This document shows positions 27,456-35,134 of a DNA stretch of 64,000 nt, piece after piece; position 1 is the stretch's first letter, and every line of letters starts with the position of its first letter. The notes under the pieces were generated by a model. That model was not told where the DNA came from. It did not search any database and saw only the letters and a program-made list of their open reading frames with translations. Position numbers and translations under genes: made by a program. The DNA is from Brachybacterium aquaticum (GTDB lineage: Bacteria > Actinomycetota > Actinomycetes > Actinomycetales > Dermabacteraceae): assembly GCF_014204755.1 (NCBI RefSeq), contig NZ_JACHLZ010000001.1, positions 744,001-808,000 of the forward strand, read 5' to 3'.

Positions 27456-27725
27456 ATGGCTTTCAAGGGTATGAATCCGGATCAGGGGCGCGAGGTCGCG
27501 ACCGGGATCAACGATGCGGTGGGTCAGATTCTCGACGCGATCGATGCGGTGACGAACGTGGTCAACTCGGTCGAGTGGGTCGGCCCGGACTACGACGCGT
27601 ACCGCGATGACTGGAACGGTTTCGTCTCCGGTGCGGTGAACCAGCTCGTGGAGGGTATGAAGACCAAGGCGGATGAGCTGAACCAGCACGCCGAGGAGCA
27701 GGACTCCACCTCGAACCAGCAGTGA
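27456..27725 (+). CDS. WXG100 protein, second of pair, copy 1
   Basis: Protein of 89 aa beginning MAFKGMNPDQG, with the turn VEWVGPDYDAY near residue 42 and an acidic Glu/Gln/Asn/Ser tail (EEQDSTSNQQ) that may carry the export signal. The ATG at 27456 is preceded by AAAGGGG; a GTG immediately before it is less likely. It is co-transcribed with the 86-aa partner across a 77-bp gap that contains a striking pyrimidine tract. It differs from the copy at 28378 only by Val for Ala at about residue 22. Closest in the window to the unpaired 89-aa protein. Confidence 0.93.
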   Translation: MAFKGMNPDQGREVATGINDAVGQILDAIDAVTNVVNSVEWVGPDYDAYRDDWNGFVSGAVNQLVEGMKTKADELNQHAEEQDSTSNQQ

Positions 27726-27754
27726 GGTAGGTGCGGGCTTCGGTCCGTGGCGTG

Positions 27755-27793
27755 GAAGGGCCCCGTTCCCTTTCGTGGGGGGCGGGGCCCTTC
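27755..27793 (+). terminator. Intrinsic terminator of WXG100 pair, copy 1
   Basis: GAAGGGCCCCG (27755-27765) pairs perfectly with CGGGGCCCTTC (27783-27793) across a 17-base loop. The duplicated unit ends exactly at the last base of this stem. Confidence 0.85.
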
Positions 27794-27890
27794 GGCGTGC
27801 TCACGGGATGCGGCTGGCTGTCCACAGTGCTCCGACGGTCCGTAATTTTCTGACCTGCGGCGATGCTCTCCAAAGGGATGGGGAGGAGCA

Positions 27891-27935
27891 TGGGGAGTTG
27901 TCCCCATCGCGAAGTGGTGGTGGGGGTTCTAGGGT
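27891..27935 (+). promoter_or_regulatory. Promoter and palindromic operator of WXG100 pair, copy 2
   Basis: Same as copy 1 except that the -35 position reads TCGCGA instead of TCCCGA. That is the only non-coding difference between the two units, so the copies may differ in promoter strength. Confidence 0.6.
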
Positions 27936-28039
27936 GGTGTCATCACCTGGGGGACAGGGATCGAGGATGTGGCCTGGAGGTCGCGGAGGTCCGGTTCGGT
28001 GGGTGGGGACCAAGTACTGGATACGACGTGGAGGACACC

Positions 28040-28300
28040 ATGAAGAAGGGCATGACCCCCGAGGCTGTGGAGCAGATGGGGACCCAGATCACCGAGGCCG
28101 GCGAGCAGGTTCAGCAGATCTTCACTGCTGTGCAGGGTCGCGTGACCGAGTTCGACTGGACCGGTGAGGACCGTGACCGCTACATCCAGGAGTTCGAGTC
28201 GACCGTGGGTCAGCTCGTGCAGCAGGTGCAGCAGCAGGCGCAGGAGTTCGGTGATCGTGCGCGGAACAACGCCAACCAGCAGCGTGACGCGTCGGCCTGA
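28040..28300 (+). CDS. WXG100 protein, first of pair, copy 2
   Basis: Encodes the same 86-aa WXG100 protein as 27118-27378, with no nucleotide difference in the coding region. It keeps the same ribosome-binding site and 5' leader. It should double the dose of this partner or allow it to be made under slightly different promoter strength. Confidence 0.93.
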   Translation: MKKGMTPEAVEQMGTQITEAGEQVQQIFTAVQGRVTEFDWTGEDRDRYIQEFESTVGQLVQQVQQQAQEFGDRARNNANQQRDASA

Positions 28301-28377
28301 TCGGTCGGTAGTTTCTCTTCCTTCTCTTCTTTTTCTGCAGTTCTTCGGCTCCTGGGTAGGGGCGAAAGGGGTTTGTG

Positions 28378-28647
28378 ATGGCTTTCAAGGGTATGAATCC
28401 GGATCAGGGGCGCGAGGTCGCGACCGGGATCAACGATGCGGCGGGTCAGATTCTCGACGCGATCGATGCGGTGACGAACGTGGTCAACTCGGTCGAGTGG
28501 GTCGGCCCGGACTACGACGCGTACCGCGATGACTGGAACGGTTTCGTCTCCGGTGCGGTGAACCAGCTCGTGGAGGGTATGAAGACCAAGGCGGATGAGC
28601 TGAACCAGCACGCCGAGGAGCAGGACTCCACCTCGAACCAGCAGTGA
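28378..28647 (+). CDS. WXG100 protein, second of pair, copy 2
   Basis: An 89-aa WXG100 protein identical to the product of 27456-27725 except for Ala at about residue 22 in the first helix (codon GCG for GTG). The WVG turn and the acidic, polar tail are unchanged. Expected to pair with the 86-aa protein encoded just upstream. Confidence 0.93.
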   Translation: MAFKGMNPDQGREVATGINDAAGQILDAIDAVTNVVNSVEWVGPDYDAYRDDWNGFVSGAVNQLVEGMKTKADELNQHAEEQDSTSNQQ

Positions 28648-28676
28648 GGTAGGTGCGGGCTTCGGTCCGTGGCGTG

Positions 28677-28715
28677 GAAGGGCCCCGTTCCCTTTCGTGG
28701 GGGGCGGGGCCCTTC
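28677..28715 (+). terminator. Intrinsic terminator of WXG100 pair, copy 2
   Basis: Identical stem to 27755-27793. The duplicated segment ends with it. Confidence 0.85.
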
Positions 28716-28817
28716 TCCATGCCTGCGCAACGTCAGCAGCAGGCGATGATCACCGGCAGGTGCAGCTCCGCTGCAGGTACGGATCGGCAGTGGGTGTGGA
28801 TCAGCAGGCGCTGAGGA

Positions 28818-29306
28818 TCAGCGGTAGTTGATGAACTGGAGCGCCACGTCGAGGTCCTTGCCCTTCAGCAACGCGATCACGGCCTGGAGGTCGTCGCGGC
28901 TCTTGGAGGAGACGCGCAGCTCGTCGCCCTGGATCTGCGCCTTGACGCCCTTGGGGCCCTCGTCGCGGATCAGCTTGGAGATCTTCTTGGCGTCCTCGGT
29001 GCTGATGCCCTCCTTGAGGCCGGCCGCCAGGCGCACCTCCTTGCCGGACTGCTTCGGGTCGCCCACCTCCAGCGCCTTCAGGGAGATCCCGCGGCGGATG
29101 AGCTTGGACTGCAGCACATCCAGCACGGCGAGCACCCGCTCCTCCGCATTCGCGGACATGACGATCTCGTCGCCGCTGAGCGTGATCGAGGCACCGGTGT
29201 TGCGGAAGTCGTAGCGCTGACCCACCTCCTTCACGGCCTGGTTCACGGCGTTGTCGACCTCCTGGCGGTCGAGCTTGCTGACGATGTCGAACGACGAATC
29301 GGCCAT
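28818..29306 (-). CDS. yajQ: YajQ family nucleotide-binding protein
   Basis: Cytoplasmic protein of 162 aa, the usual length of the UPF0234/YajQ family. It starts [21 protein letters not shown] and carries the typical [11 protein letters not shown] segment, SGDEIVMSA, and the C-terminal LQFINYR. Family members bind nucleotides, and some are reported cyclic-di-GMP effectors. It faces the WXG100 cluster across a short gap and has its own upstream region before the tRNA genes, so I see no functional link to secretion. Confidence 0.95.
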   Translation of the reverse strand: MADSSFDIVSKLDRQEVDNAVNQAVKEVGQRYDFRNTGASITLSGDEIVMSANAEERVLAVLDVLQSKLIRRGISLKALEVGDPKQSGKEVRLAAGLKEGISTEDAKKISKLIRDEGPKGVKAQIQGDELRVSSKSRDDLQAVIALLKGKDLDVALQFINYR

Positions 29307-29631
29307 CGGGTCCCTCCTCCGGACGGCGACGTCGAGGTCGCCGTCCTGTCATGTGCGGTCGGTGATGTGCGGAGCGGATGCGCGACGCGAGGGTGCGCGC
29401 TGCGCGGCCCGCGGGATCGTGGCACCCATTGTGGTCCGCCGGGCACCTCCGCGGGGCGATCCGGGCGCCCTGTCGGCGAGTGCGCCGGCGGGCCCGAACG
29501 GGCTGTGACGCCTCTCATGCCTGATCGGGGCCCTCTGGGTTCGCACCGCGGCCAGGTCCCCGCTATGCTGTTCCGAGTCCGCTTCCGGCGGCCGCGGGAC
29601 GAGAGTCCGGCGGGTGACGGAAGAGGGTCGC
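29307..29631. other. 325-bp non-coding stretch between yajQ and the tRNA genes
   Basis: It should hold the yajQ promoter (minus strand) and the tRNA promoter (plus strand). A good -10, TATGCT (29564-29569), with TTCGCA (29540-29545) as a possible -35, would start transcription about 56 bases before tRNA-Tyr. Nothing else is recognised. Confidence 0.5.
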
Positions 29632-29713
29632 GGCAGATTACCCGAGCGGCCAAAGGGAGCTGACTGTAAATCAGCTGGCATTGCCTACGGGGGTTCGAAT
29701 CCCTCATCTGCCA
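29632..29713 (+). tRNA. tRNA-Tyr (GTA)
   Basis: The acceptor arm GGCAGAT pairs with ATCTGCC. The anticodon loop CTGTAAA reads GTA, and the long variable arm is typical of tRNA-Tyr. Length 82 nt; the CCA end is not encoded. Confidence 0.95.
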
Positions 29714-29797
29714 CGCGGAGGATCCTTGTGATCCGAAGCACGGGGACCGCCCCTCGAATTGCCTCCGGGCAAGGAGGCGGGTAAGGTTCACCGGGTT

Positions 29798-29870
29798 GCC
29801 CTGATAGCTCAGTCGGCAGAGCATCTCCATGGTAAGGAGAAGGTCAAGGGTTCGATTCCCTTTCAGGGCT
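29798..29870 (+). tRNA. tRNA-Thr (GGT)
   Basis: Acceptor GCCCTGA pairs with TCAGGGC; the anticodon stem TCTCC/GGAGA encloses the loop ATGGTAA, giving anticodon GGT. Length 73 nt; no encoded CCA. Confidence 0.95.
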
Positions 29871-29924
29871 CTGATGGATGCGGCGGCCCGGTCTCATTCG
29901 AGATCGGGCCGCTTCATCGGTCAC

Positions 29925-29998
29925 GCCGGGGTAGCTCAGACGGTTAGAGCGCACGACTCATAATCGTGAGGTCGCGGGTTCGATCCCCGCCCTCGGTA
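29925..29998 (+). tRNA. tRNA-Met (CAT)
   Basis: The anticodon loop CTCATAA reads CAT. The first pair is G-T and the acceptor stem is complete, which fits elongator rather than initiator tRNA. CCA is encoded immediately after, up to 30001. Confidence 0.9.
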
Positions 29999-30098
29999 CC
30001 ACACCGGTTCCCACCGGAGTGCAGAATCCACATCCCCCGAGTACGGGGACCCACGAGGTGCGCCGCCGGGCGCGCCACCCGGACGAAAGAGGCGAACC

Positions 30099-30269
30099 GT
30101 GGCGAGCAAGAGCTCTGACGTGCGTCCCAAGATCACCATGGCGTGTGTCGACTGCAAGGCGCGCAACTACATCACCAAGAAGAACCGTCGCAACACCCCG
30201 GATCGGCTCGAGCTCTCGAAGTTCTGCCCGACCTGCGGCAAGCAGACGGTGCACCGCGAGACCCGCTGA
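30099..30269 (+). CDS. rpmG: 50S ribosomal protein L33 (bL33)
   Basis: Protein of 56 aa starting at GTG 30099. It carries the bL33 signatures [20 protein letters not shown] and TVHRETR, with two zinc-binding CxxC motifs (CVDC and CPTC), so it is the zinc-containing form. It lies 98 bp after tRNA-Met and ahead of two dehydratase-like genes, the order found in mycobacteria (rpmG2-hadA-hadB). The GTG has a purine-rich AAAGAGGCGAA upstream. Confidence 0.95.
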   Translation: MASKSSDVRPKITMACVDCKARNYITKKNRRNTPDRLELSKFCPTCGKQTVHRETR

Positions 30270-30289
30270 TCGCGCGCTCCGCGCACTTC

Positions 30290-30326
30290 CACGAAGGCCA
30301 CCCGGCATCGCCGGGTGGCCTTCGTG
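30290..30326 (+). terminator. Intrinsic terminator after rpmG
   Basis: A perfect 17-bp stem (CACGAAGGCCACCCGGC with its complement) closes a three-base ATC loop 20 bp after the rpmG stop. Confidence 0.85.
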
Positions 30327-30498
30327 CATCCCGGAGGAGATCCGTGCGCCTCCCGCCGCAACCCGCAGCGCCCCCGTCTGCCGAACCCCGCCGGCGGAAC
30401 CCTGTCGGCCGCGCCCGTCGGCCGGGACCGTGCGGCGGTGAGATGATCGTGGGGTCCGCGCCCCCGTCGGCCCCGGCCGACCCGACCCCGGAGATCCC

Positions 30499-30948
30499 AT
30501 GAGCCCCACCCCCGATCCCGCCTTCGCCGGCCGCACCTACCCGCCCGGCCCCGTGCACACCGTCTCGGCCGCGAAGATCGGAGAGTTCGCGCGCGCCACG
30601 GGCGCGACGAGCCCCCTGCACACGGATCCGGAGGCCGCGCGTGCGGCCGGTCACGCGGACGTGGTCGCCCCGCCCACCTTCCTCGTGTCCCTCGCCCAGG
30701 AGACCGAGGCGCAGTACATCGAGGACCCGGAGGCCGGGATCGACTTCTCCCGCGTCGTCCACGGCGAGGAGGGCTTCACCCTGCACCGCCCGGTCGTCGC
30801 CGGGGACCGCCTCGTGCCCACCCTCACCGTCGAATCCGTGCGCGCCGCCGGCGGCAATGCGATGGTCGCCACCCGCGTCGACCTCGCCGACGAGGCCGGC
30901 GCCGAGGTCGCCTCCGTGCGCTCCATGCTCGTCGTCCGCGGCGACTGA
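30499..30948 (+). CDS. MaoC-like N-terminal dehydratase domain protein (HadA-like)
   Basis: Hot-dog-fold protein of 149 aa of the FAS1-type dehydratase N-domain group. It shows the SPLHTDPEAARAAGHADVVAPPTF region and a later VVHGEEGFTLHRPVVAGD segment typical of the non-catalytic partner of two-subunit (R)-hydroxyacyl dehydratases. The next gene supplies the catalytic-type partner. In mycobacteria the equivalent HadAB acts in mycolic acid elongation. This organism shows no mycolate genes here, so the substrate is unknown. The ATG at 30499 follows the purine-rich GGAGATCCC. Confidence 0.85.
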   Translation: MSPTPDPAFAGRTYPPGPVHTVSAAKIGEFARATGATSPLHTDPEAARAAGHADVVAPPTFLVSLAQETEAQYIEDPEAGIDFSRVVHGEEGFTLHRPVVAGDRLVPTLTVESVRAAGGNAMVATRVDLADEAGAEVASVRSMLVVRGD

Positions 30949-31010
30949 GCCCCGCGCCCCGATCCACCGCGTCCCCCGACCACTGCGTCCCTCGACCACC
31001 AGGAGCGACC

Positions 31011-31508
31011 ATGACCGCCCTCACCCTTGCCGACCTCGCCGTCGGCCAGGAGCTCTCCCGCACCACCCACACCCTCACCCGTGACACGCTCGTGCGCTAC
31101 GCGGGCGCCTCCGGCGACTTCAACCCCATCCACTACAACGACACCGTCGCGACCGAGGCCGGGCTGCCCGGCGTCATCGCCCACGGCATGCTCACCATGG
31201 GCACCGCCATCACCGGCCTCGTCGACGCGCTCGGCGACCCGACCGCCGTCCGCGCCTACTCCACCCGCTTCACCGGCATGGTCCCCGTCCCGGCCACCGG
31301 CGAGGTCGCCCTCGAGGTCGTCGCGACCGTCGGCGCGATCGACGCCAAGGCGGGCACCGCCCGCGTGGACCTCACCGCCGAGGTCGAGGGCCAGAAGGTG
31401 CTCGGCCGCTCCCGCGCCACCATCGCGCTGCCCGCCGGCGGGGATGCAGCCAGTGAGCACGCAGCCGACGAGGACGCAGCCGACGAGGACGGGACGGCGA
31501 CCGCGTGA
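31011..31508 (+). CDS. MaoC-like (R)-hydratase/dehydratase (HadB-like)
   Basis: Protein of 165 aa with the catalytic hydratase-2 motif (YAGASGDFNPIHYND, about 25-39; Asp and His), followed by AHGMLTMG. It is presumably the active subunit paired with the upstream HadA-like protein, dehydrating or hydrating acyl thioesters. The last 25 residues are an Ala/Asp/Glu-rich tail outside the fold. Its TGA overlaps the GTG of murB by four bases, so the dehydratase and a peptidoglycan enzyme are translated together; this linkage recurs in actinobacteria. CAGGAG precedes ATG 31011. Confidence 0.88.
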   Translation: MTALTLADLAVGQELSRTTHTLTRDTLVRYAGASGDFNPIHYNDTVATEAGLPGVIAHGMLTMGTAITGLVDALGDPTAVRAYSTRFTGMVPVPATGEVALEVVATVGAIDAKAGTARVDLTAEVEGQKVLGRSRATIALPAGGDAASEHAADEDAADEDGTATA

Positions 31509-32632
31509 GGCTCTCCGACCTGACCACGCTCCGCATCGGCGGGGAGATCCGCCACCTCGTCGAGGCCCGCACGGCCGACGAGGTCATCGCCGCGGTCTCC
31601 GCGGCCGACGAGGCCGGCGAGCCCCTGCTCGTCCTCGGCGGCGGCTCCAACCTCGTCGCCTCCGACGAACCCTTCGAGGGCACCGTCGTGCTGCTGCGCG
31701 ACCCCGAGGAGCCGCCGCAGCTCGACGCGACCTGCGAGGTCGGCGCCTCCGGCGAGCCCGACGGGATCCCCGTGGACGCCGCCGACCTCACCCCGCTGGA
31801 CCCCACCTGCGGCGGCGCGATCGTCGAGCACTTCGCAGGCGTGAACTGGGACCGGGCTGTGCGCTACGCCGTCGCCCGCGAGATGGTCGGCATCGAGGCG
31901 CTCTCGGGGATCCCCGGCACCGTCGGCGCGACCCCCATCCAGAACGTCGGCGCGTACGGGCAGGAGGTCGCCTCGACCATCTCCCGCGTGCGCACCTGGG
32001 ACCGGGAGAAGGGCGCGGTGCGCACCTTCTTCGCGGCCGACTGCGACTTCGCCTACCGCGACAGCGTCTTCAAGCGCACCCGCTACTCCGGCTCCGTCCC
32101 CTCGGCGACCGGCCGCTATGTGGTGCTGTCGGTGACCTTCCAGCACACCCTCGGCTCGCTGTCCGCGCCGATCCGCTACGCCCAGCTCGCCGAGGCCCTC
32201 GGCGTGGCGGTGGGGGACCGGGTCCCGATGAAGGACGTGCGCGAGGCGGTGCTGCGGATCCGCGGGAGCAAGGGCATGGTCCTGGACGCCGCGGACCACG
32301 ACACCTGGAGCGCCGGCTCCTTCTTCACCAACCCGATCCTGCCCGAGCAGGTCGCCGCCACCCTGCCCGAGGGCGCGCCGCGCTATCCCGCGGGCGACGG
32401 CCTGGTGAAGACCAGCGCCGCCTGGCTGATCAGCAACTCCGGCGTGGAGCGCGGTCACGCGGTGGGGGAGCGGGCCTCCGTCTCCACCAAGCACTCGCTC
32501 GCCCTGACCAACCGCGGCGGGGCCGGCAGCGAGGACCTCGTGGCGCTGGCGAAGGACGTCCAGGGCAGGGTCCAGGAGCGCTTCGGCATCCACCTCGAGC
32601 CCGAGCCGGTGCGCCTCGGGCTCGATCTGTGA
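31505..32632 (+). CDS. murB: UDP-N-acetylenolpyruvoylglucosamine reductase
   Basis: FAD- and NADPH-dependent enzyme that makes UDP-N-acetylmuramate in the cytoplasm. The 375-aa protein has the MurB features: N-terminal TTLRIGG, FAD-binding VLGGGSNLV (about 43-51), [20 protein letters not shown] (about 138-157) and the active-site SAGSFFTNP (about 277-285). GTG 31505 overlaps the previous stop, leaving no room for a longer N-terminus. Confidence 0.96.
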   Translation: MRLSDLTTLRIGGEIRHLVEARTADEVIAAVSAADEAGEPLLVLGGGSNLVASDEPFEGTVVLLRDPEEPPQLDATCEVGASGEPDGIPVDAADLTPLDPTCGGAIVEHFAGVNWDRAVRYAVAREMVGIEALSGIPGTVGATPIQNVGAYGQEVASTISRVRTWDREKGAVRTFFAADCDFAYRDSVFKRTRYSGSVPSATGRYVVLSVTFQHTLGSLSAPIRYAQLAEALGVAVGDRVPMKDVREAVLRIRGSKGMVLDAADHDTWSAGSFFTNPILPEQVAATLPEGAPRYPAGDGLVKTSAAWLISNSGVERGHAVGERASVSTKHSLALTNRGGAGSEDLVALAKDVQGRVQERFGIHLEPEPVRLGLDL

Positions 32633-32662
32633 ACCCCGTCCCGGCGGCGAGGACCCCCGGCC

Positions 32663-32697
32663 TACTATGGCGGGACGGCCAAGAACGCCGTCCCGCC
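32663..32697 (+). promoter_or_regulatory. glyA promoter -10 box and leader hairpin
   Basis: TACTAT (32663-32668) looks like a -10 box. The inverted repeat GGCGGGACGGC / GCCGTCCCGCC (32669-32679 and 32687-32697, 7-base loop) lies directly after it and just before the AGGAGG ribosome-binding site. It could end murB transcripts or modulate glyA. No known riboswitch architecture fits. Confidence 0.45.
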
Positions 32698-32717
32698 CCG
32701 TCGCCGCAGGAGGCTCT

Positions 32718-33986
32718 GTGAACGTCCTCGACCAGTCCGTCGCCGATCTCGACCCGGAGATCGCCCAGGTGCTCGACCGCGAGCTGGCCCGACAGCAGGG
32801 CACGCTCGAGATGATCGCCTCCGAGAACTTCGTGCCCCGCTCGGTCATGCAGGTCCAGGGCTCCGTGCTCACCAACAAGTACGCCGAGGGCTACCCCGGC
32901 AAGCGCTACTACGGCGGCTGCGAGGAGGTGGACGTCGCCGAGCAGATCGCGATCGACCGCGCCAAGGCCCTGTTCGGCGCCGACCACGCCAATGTGCAGC
33001 CCCACTCGGGCGCCACCGCCAACGCCGCGGTCATGCACGCCCTCGCCCGCCCGGGCGACAAGCTGATGGGCCTCTCGCTCGCCCACGGCGGCCACCTCAC
33101 CCACGGCATGAAGATCAACTTCTCCGGCCGTCTCTACGACATCGTCGCGTACGAGACCGAGCCGGGCACGGGTCTGATCGACATGGACAAGGTCCGCGAG
33201 CTGGCCCTGGCGGAGAAGCCGAAGGTCATCGTCGCCGGCTGGTCCGCCTACACCCGCCAGCTCGACTTCCCCGCCTTCCGCGCGATCGCCGACGAGGTCG
33301 GCGCGGCGCTGTGGGTGGACATGGCCCACTTCGCGGGCCTCGTCGCCGCGGGCCTGCACCCGAGCCCCGTCCCCTACGCGGACGTCGTCTCCACCACCAT
33401 CCACAAGACCATCGGCGGCCCCCGCTCCGGCATGATCCTGTGCAAGGAGGAGTGGGCCAAGAAGATCGACTCCGCCGTGTTCCCGGGCCAGCAGGGCGGC
33501 CCGCTCATGCACGTGGTCGCCGCGAAGGCCGTCGCCCTGAAGATCGCCGCCTCGGACGACTTCAAGGACCGCCAGAAGCGCACCCTCGAGGGCGCGCAGA
33601 TCATCGCCGACCGCCTCCAGCAGGAGGACACGAAGGCCGCGGGCGTCAAGGTCATCTCCGGCGGCACCGACGTGCATCTGGTGCTCGTGGACCTCGTCGA
33701 CTCCGAGCTCGACGGCCAGCAGGCCGAGGACCGCCTCCACGAGGCCGGCATCACCGTGAACCGCAACGCCGTCCCCAACGACCCCCGCCCGCCGCGGGTC
33801 ACCTCCGGACTGCGCATCGGCACCCCGGCGCTGGCCACCCGCGGCTTCGGCACGGAGGAGTTCACCGAGGTCGCCGACGTCATCGCGCAGGCGCTGACCG
33901 GCGGTGAGGACATCGAGTCCCTCCGCGCCCGCACCCGGGCGCTCGCGGAGAAGAAGCCTCTGTACGCCGACCTCCAGCAGTACTGA
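32718..33986 (+). CDS. glyA: Serine hydroxymethyltransferase
   Basis: PLP enzyme interconverting serine and glycine while charging tetrahydrofolate with a one-carbon unit. The 422-aa protein has [26 protein letters not shown], and the PLP-lysine motif [13 protein letters not shown] with Lys230. GTG 32718 is chosen because GCAGGAGG lies just upstream; a longer start would add 17 unconserved residues. folD follows, making a one-carbon metabolism pair, though each has its own leader. Confidence 0.97.
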   Translation: MNVLDQSVADLDPEIAQVLDRELARQQGTLEMIASENFVPRSVMQVQGSVLTNKYAEGYPGKRYYGGCEEVDVAEQIAIDRAKALFGADHANVQPHSGATANAAVMHALARPGDKLMGLSLAHGGHLTHGMKINFSGRLYDIVAYETEPGTGLIDMDKVRELALAEKPKVIVAGWSAYTRQLDFPAFRAIADEVGAALWVDMAHFAGLVAAGLHPSPVPYADVVSTTIHKTIGGPRSGMILCKEEWAKKIDSAVFPGQQGGPLMHVVAAKAVALKIAASDDFKDRQKRTLEGAQIIADRLQQEDTKAAGVKVISGGTDVHLVLVDLVDSELDGQQAEDRLHEAGITVNRNAVPNDPRPPRVTSGLRIGTPALATRGFGTEEFTEVADVIAQALTGGEDIESLRARTRALAEKKPLYADLQQY

Positions 33987-33993
33987 GCAGGCC

Positions 33994-34021
33994 GCGGGGC
34001 CCGGCGAACGCCGGGCCCCGC
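33994..34021 (+). terminator. Intrinsic terminator after glyA
   Basis: A perfect 13-bp GC stem (GCGGGGCCCGGCG with its complement) around AA begins 8 bp after the glyA stop. Confidence 0.8.
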
Positions 34022-34111
34022 CCCTGTCCCGGGCGGCCGCACCGGCGCGGCCCCGCCACTCCGCACGACCCCGTGCTCGACCTCGTGCCCGACCCCCAGG
34101 AGCCCAGCGCC

Positions 34112-35005
34112 ATGACTGCACAGATCCTCGACGGCAAGGCCACCGCCGCCGCCATCAAGGCCGATCTCACCGAGCGCGTCCAGCGCCTCGTCGACGCCGG
34201 CCACCCCCGCCCCGGACTCGCGACCGTGCTGGTCGGCGACGACCCGGGCAGCGCCGCCTACGTGCGCGGCAAGCACCGCGACAGCGAGAAGGTGGGCCTT
34301 CAGTCCATCCAGAAGCACCTCCCGGCCGACGCGACCCAGGAGGACGTGGAGGCGGTCGTCGACGAGCTGAACGCCGACCCCGACTGCACCGGCTACATCG
34401 TCCAGCTCCCGCTGCCGAAGCACATCGACACCGACGCGATCCTCGAGCGCGTCGACCCCGCCAAGGACGCCGACGGCCTGCACCCGATGAACCTCGGTCG
34501 GCTCGTGCTGAACGCCAACAAGCCCATCCACACCCCGCTGCCCTGCACCCCCCGCGCCGTCATCGAGCTGCTCGAGCACCACGACGTGGACCTCAAGGGC
34601 AAGGACGTGGTCGTCATCGGCCGCGGCGTCACCGTCGGCCGCTCCATCGGCGCGCTCATGACTCGCCGCGCCATCAACGCGACCGTCACCCTCACCCACA
34701 CCGGCACCACCGACCTGCCCGCGCACCTGCGCCGCGCCGACGTGATCGTCGCCGCCGCGGGCGTGGCCCATCTCGTGCGTCCGGAGGACGTCAAGCCCGG
34801 CGCGATCGTGCTGGACGTGGGCGTCTCCCGCCAGGAGGACCCGGACGGCGGCAAGGCCACCCTGGTCGGTGACGTGGACCCGACCGTCGGCGAGGTCGCC
34901 TCCTGGATCAGCCCCAACCCCGGCGGCGTCGGCCCCATGACCCGTGCCCTGCTGCTGAAGAACGTCGTCGAGGCCGCCGAGCGCGCTGCCGTCCTCGACG
35001 GCTGA
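34112..35005 (+). CDS. folD: Methylenetetrahydrofolate dehydrogenase/cyclohydrolase
   Basis: Bifunctional cytoplasmic enzyme converting methylene-THF to formyl-THF, directly using the product of glyA. The 297-aa protein has [16 protein letters not shown] (catalytic Tyr/Lys), [31 protein letters not shown] and the late [16 protein letters not shown]. The nucleotide-binding turn reads GRGVTVGRS, where the family usually has Ser-x-x-Val-Gly-x-Pro. ATG 34112 has CCAGGAG upstream; an ATG at 34073 would add 13 unconserved residues. Confidence 0.96.
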   Translation: MTAQILDGKATAAAIKADLTERVQRLVDAGHPRPGLATVLVGDDPGSAAYVRGKHRDSEKVGLQSIQKHLPADATQEDVEAVVDELNADPDCTGYIVQLPLPKHIDTDAILERVDPAKDADGLHPMNLGRLVLNANKPIHTPLPCTPRAVIELLEHHDVDLKGKDVVVIGRGVTVGRSIGALMTRRAINATVTLTHTGTTDLPAHLRRADVIVAAAGVAHLVRPEDVKPGAIVLDVGVSRQEDPDGGKATLVGDVDPTVGEVASWISPNPGGVGPMTRALLLKNVVEAAERAAVLDG

Positions 35006-35134
35006 GCGCACGCCCATCCTGGCATCCGCACCGCCCGCCCGTGGTACTCGGACCGCCGGCGGGCGGTCATGCGTCCCGGGGGCCGGAGACTGGCCCGTCG
35101 GCCCCTGTCATGGCTCGCTGACATACTGGTGGGC

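Larger units (their letters stand above)
26969..27793 (+). repeat. Copy 1 of an 825-bp tandemly duplicated WXG100 transcription unit
   Basis: This segment recurs at 27891-28715 with only two differences that I can find: C26987 is G27909, and T27520 is C28442 (Val to Ala). The unit runs exactly from the first base of the operator palindrome to the last base of the terminator stem. A 97-bp unique spacer (27794-27890) separates the copies. Confidence 0.95.
27891..28715 (+). repeat. Copy 2 of the 825-bp duplicated WXG100 transcription unit
   Basis: Direct repeat of 26969-27793 at a constant offset of 922 bp. Operator, promoter, both genes, the intergenic tract and the terminator are all included, and sequence identity stops abruptly at both edges. 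Confidence 0.95.

Noticed and set aside
26969-28715. Duplicated block as a transposable element
   Set aside because: It encodes no transposase, and its edges are the operator and terminator of the unit itself without target-site duplications.
29632-30001. tRNA cluster as an integration site for a mobile element
   Set aside because: No integrase, direct repeat of a tRNA end or island boundary is visible; the flanking genes are housekeeping.
32633-32717. Glycine or tetrahydrofolate riboswitch before glyA
   Set aside because: The 85-bp gap holds only a simple hairpin and is too short and unlike those aptamers.
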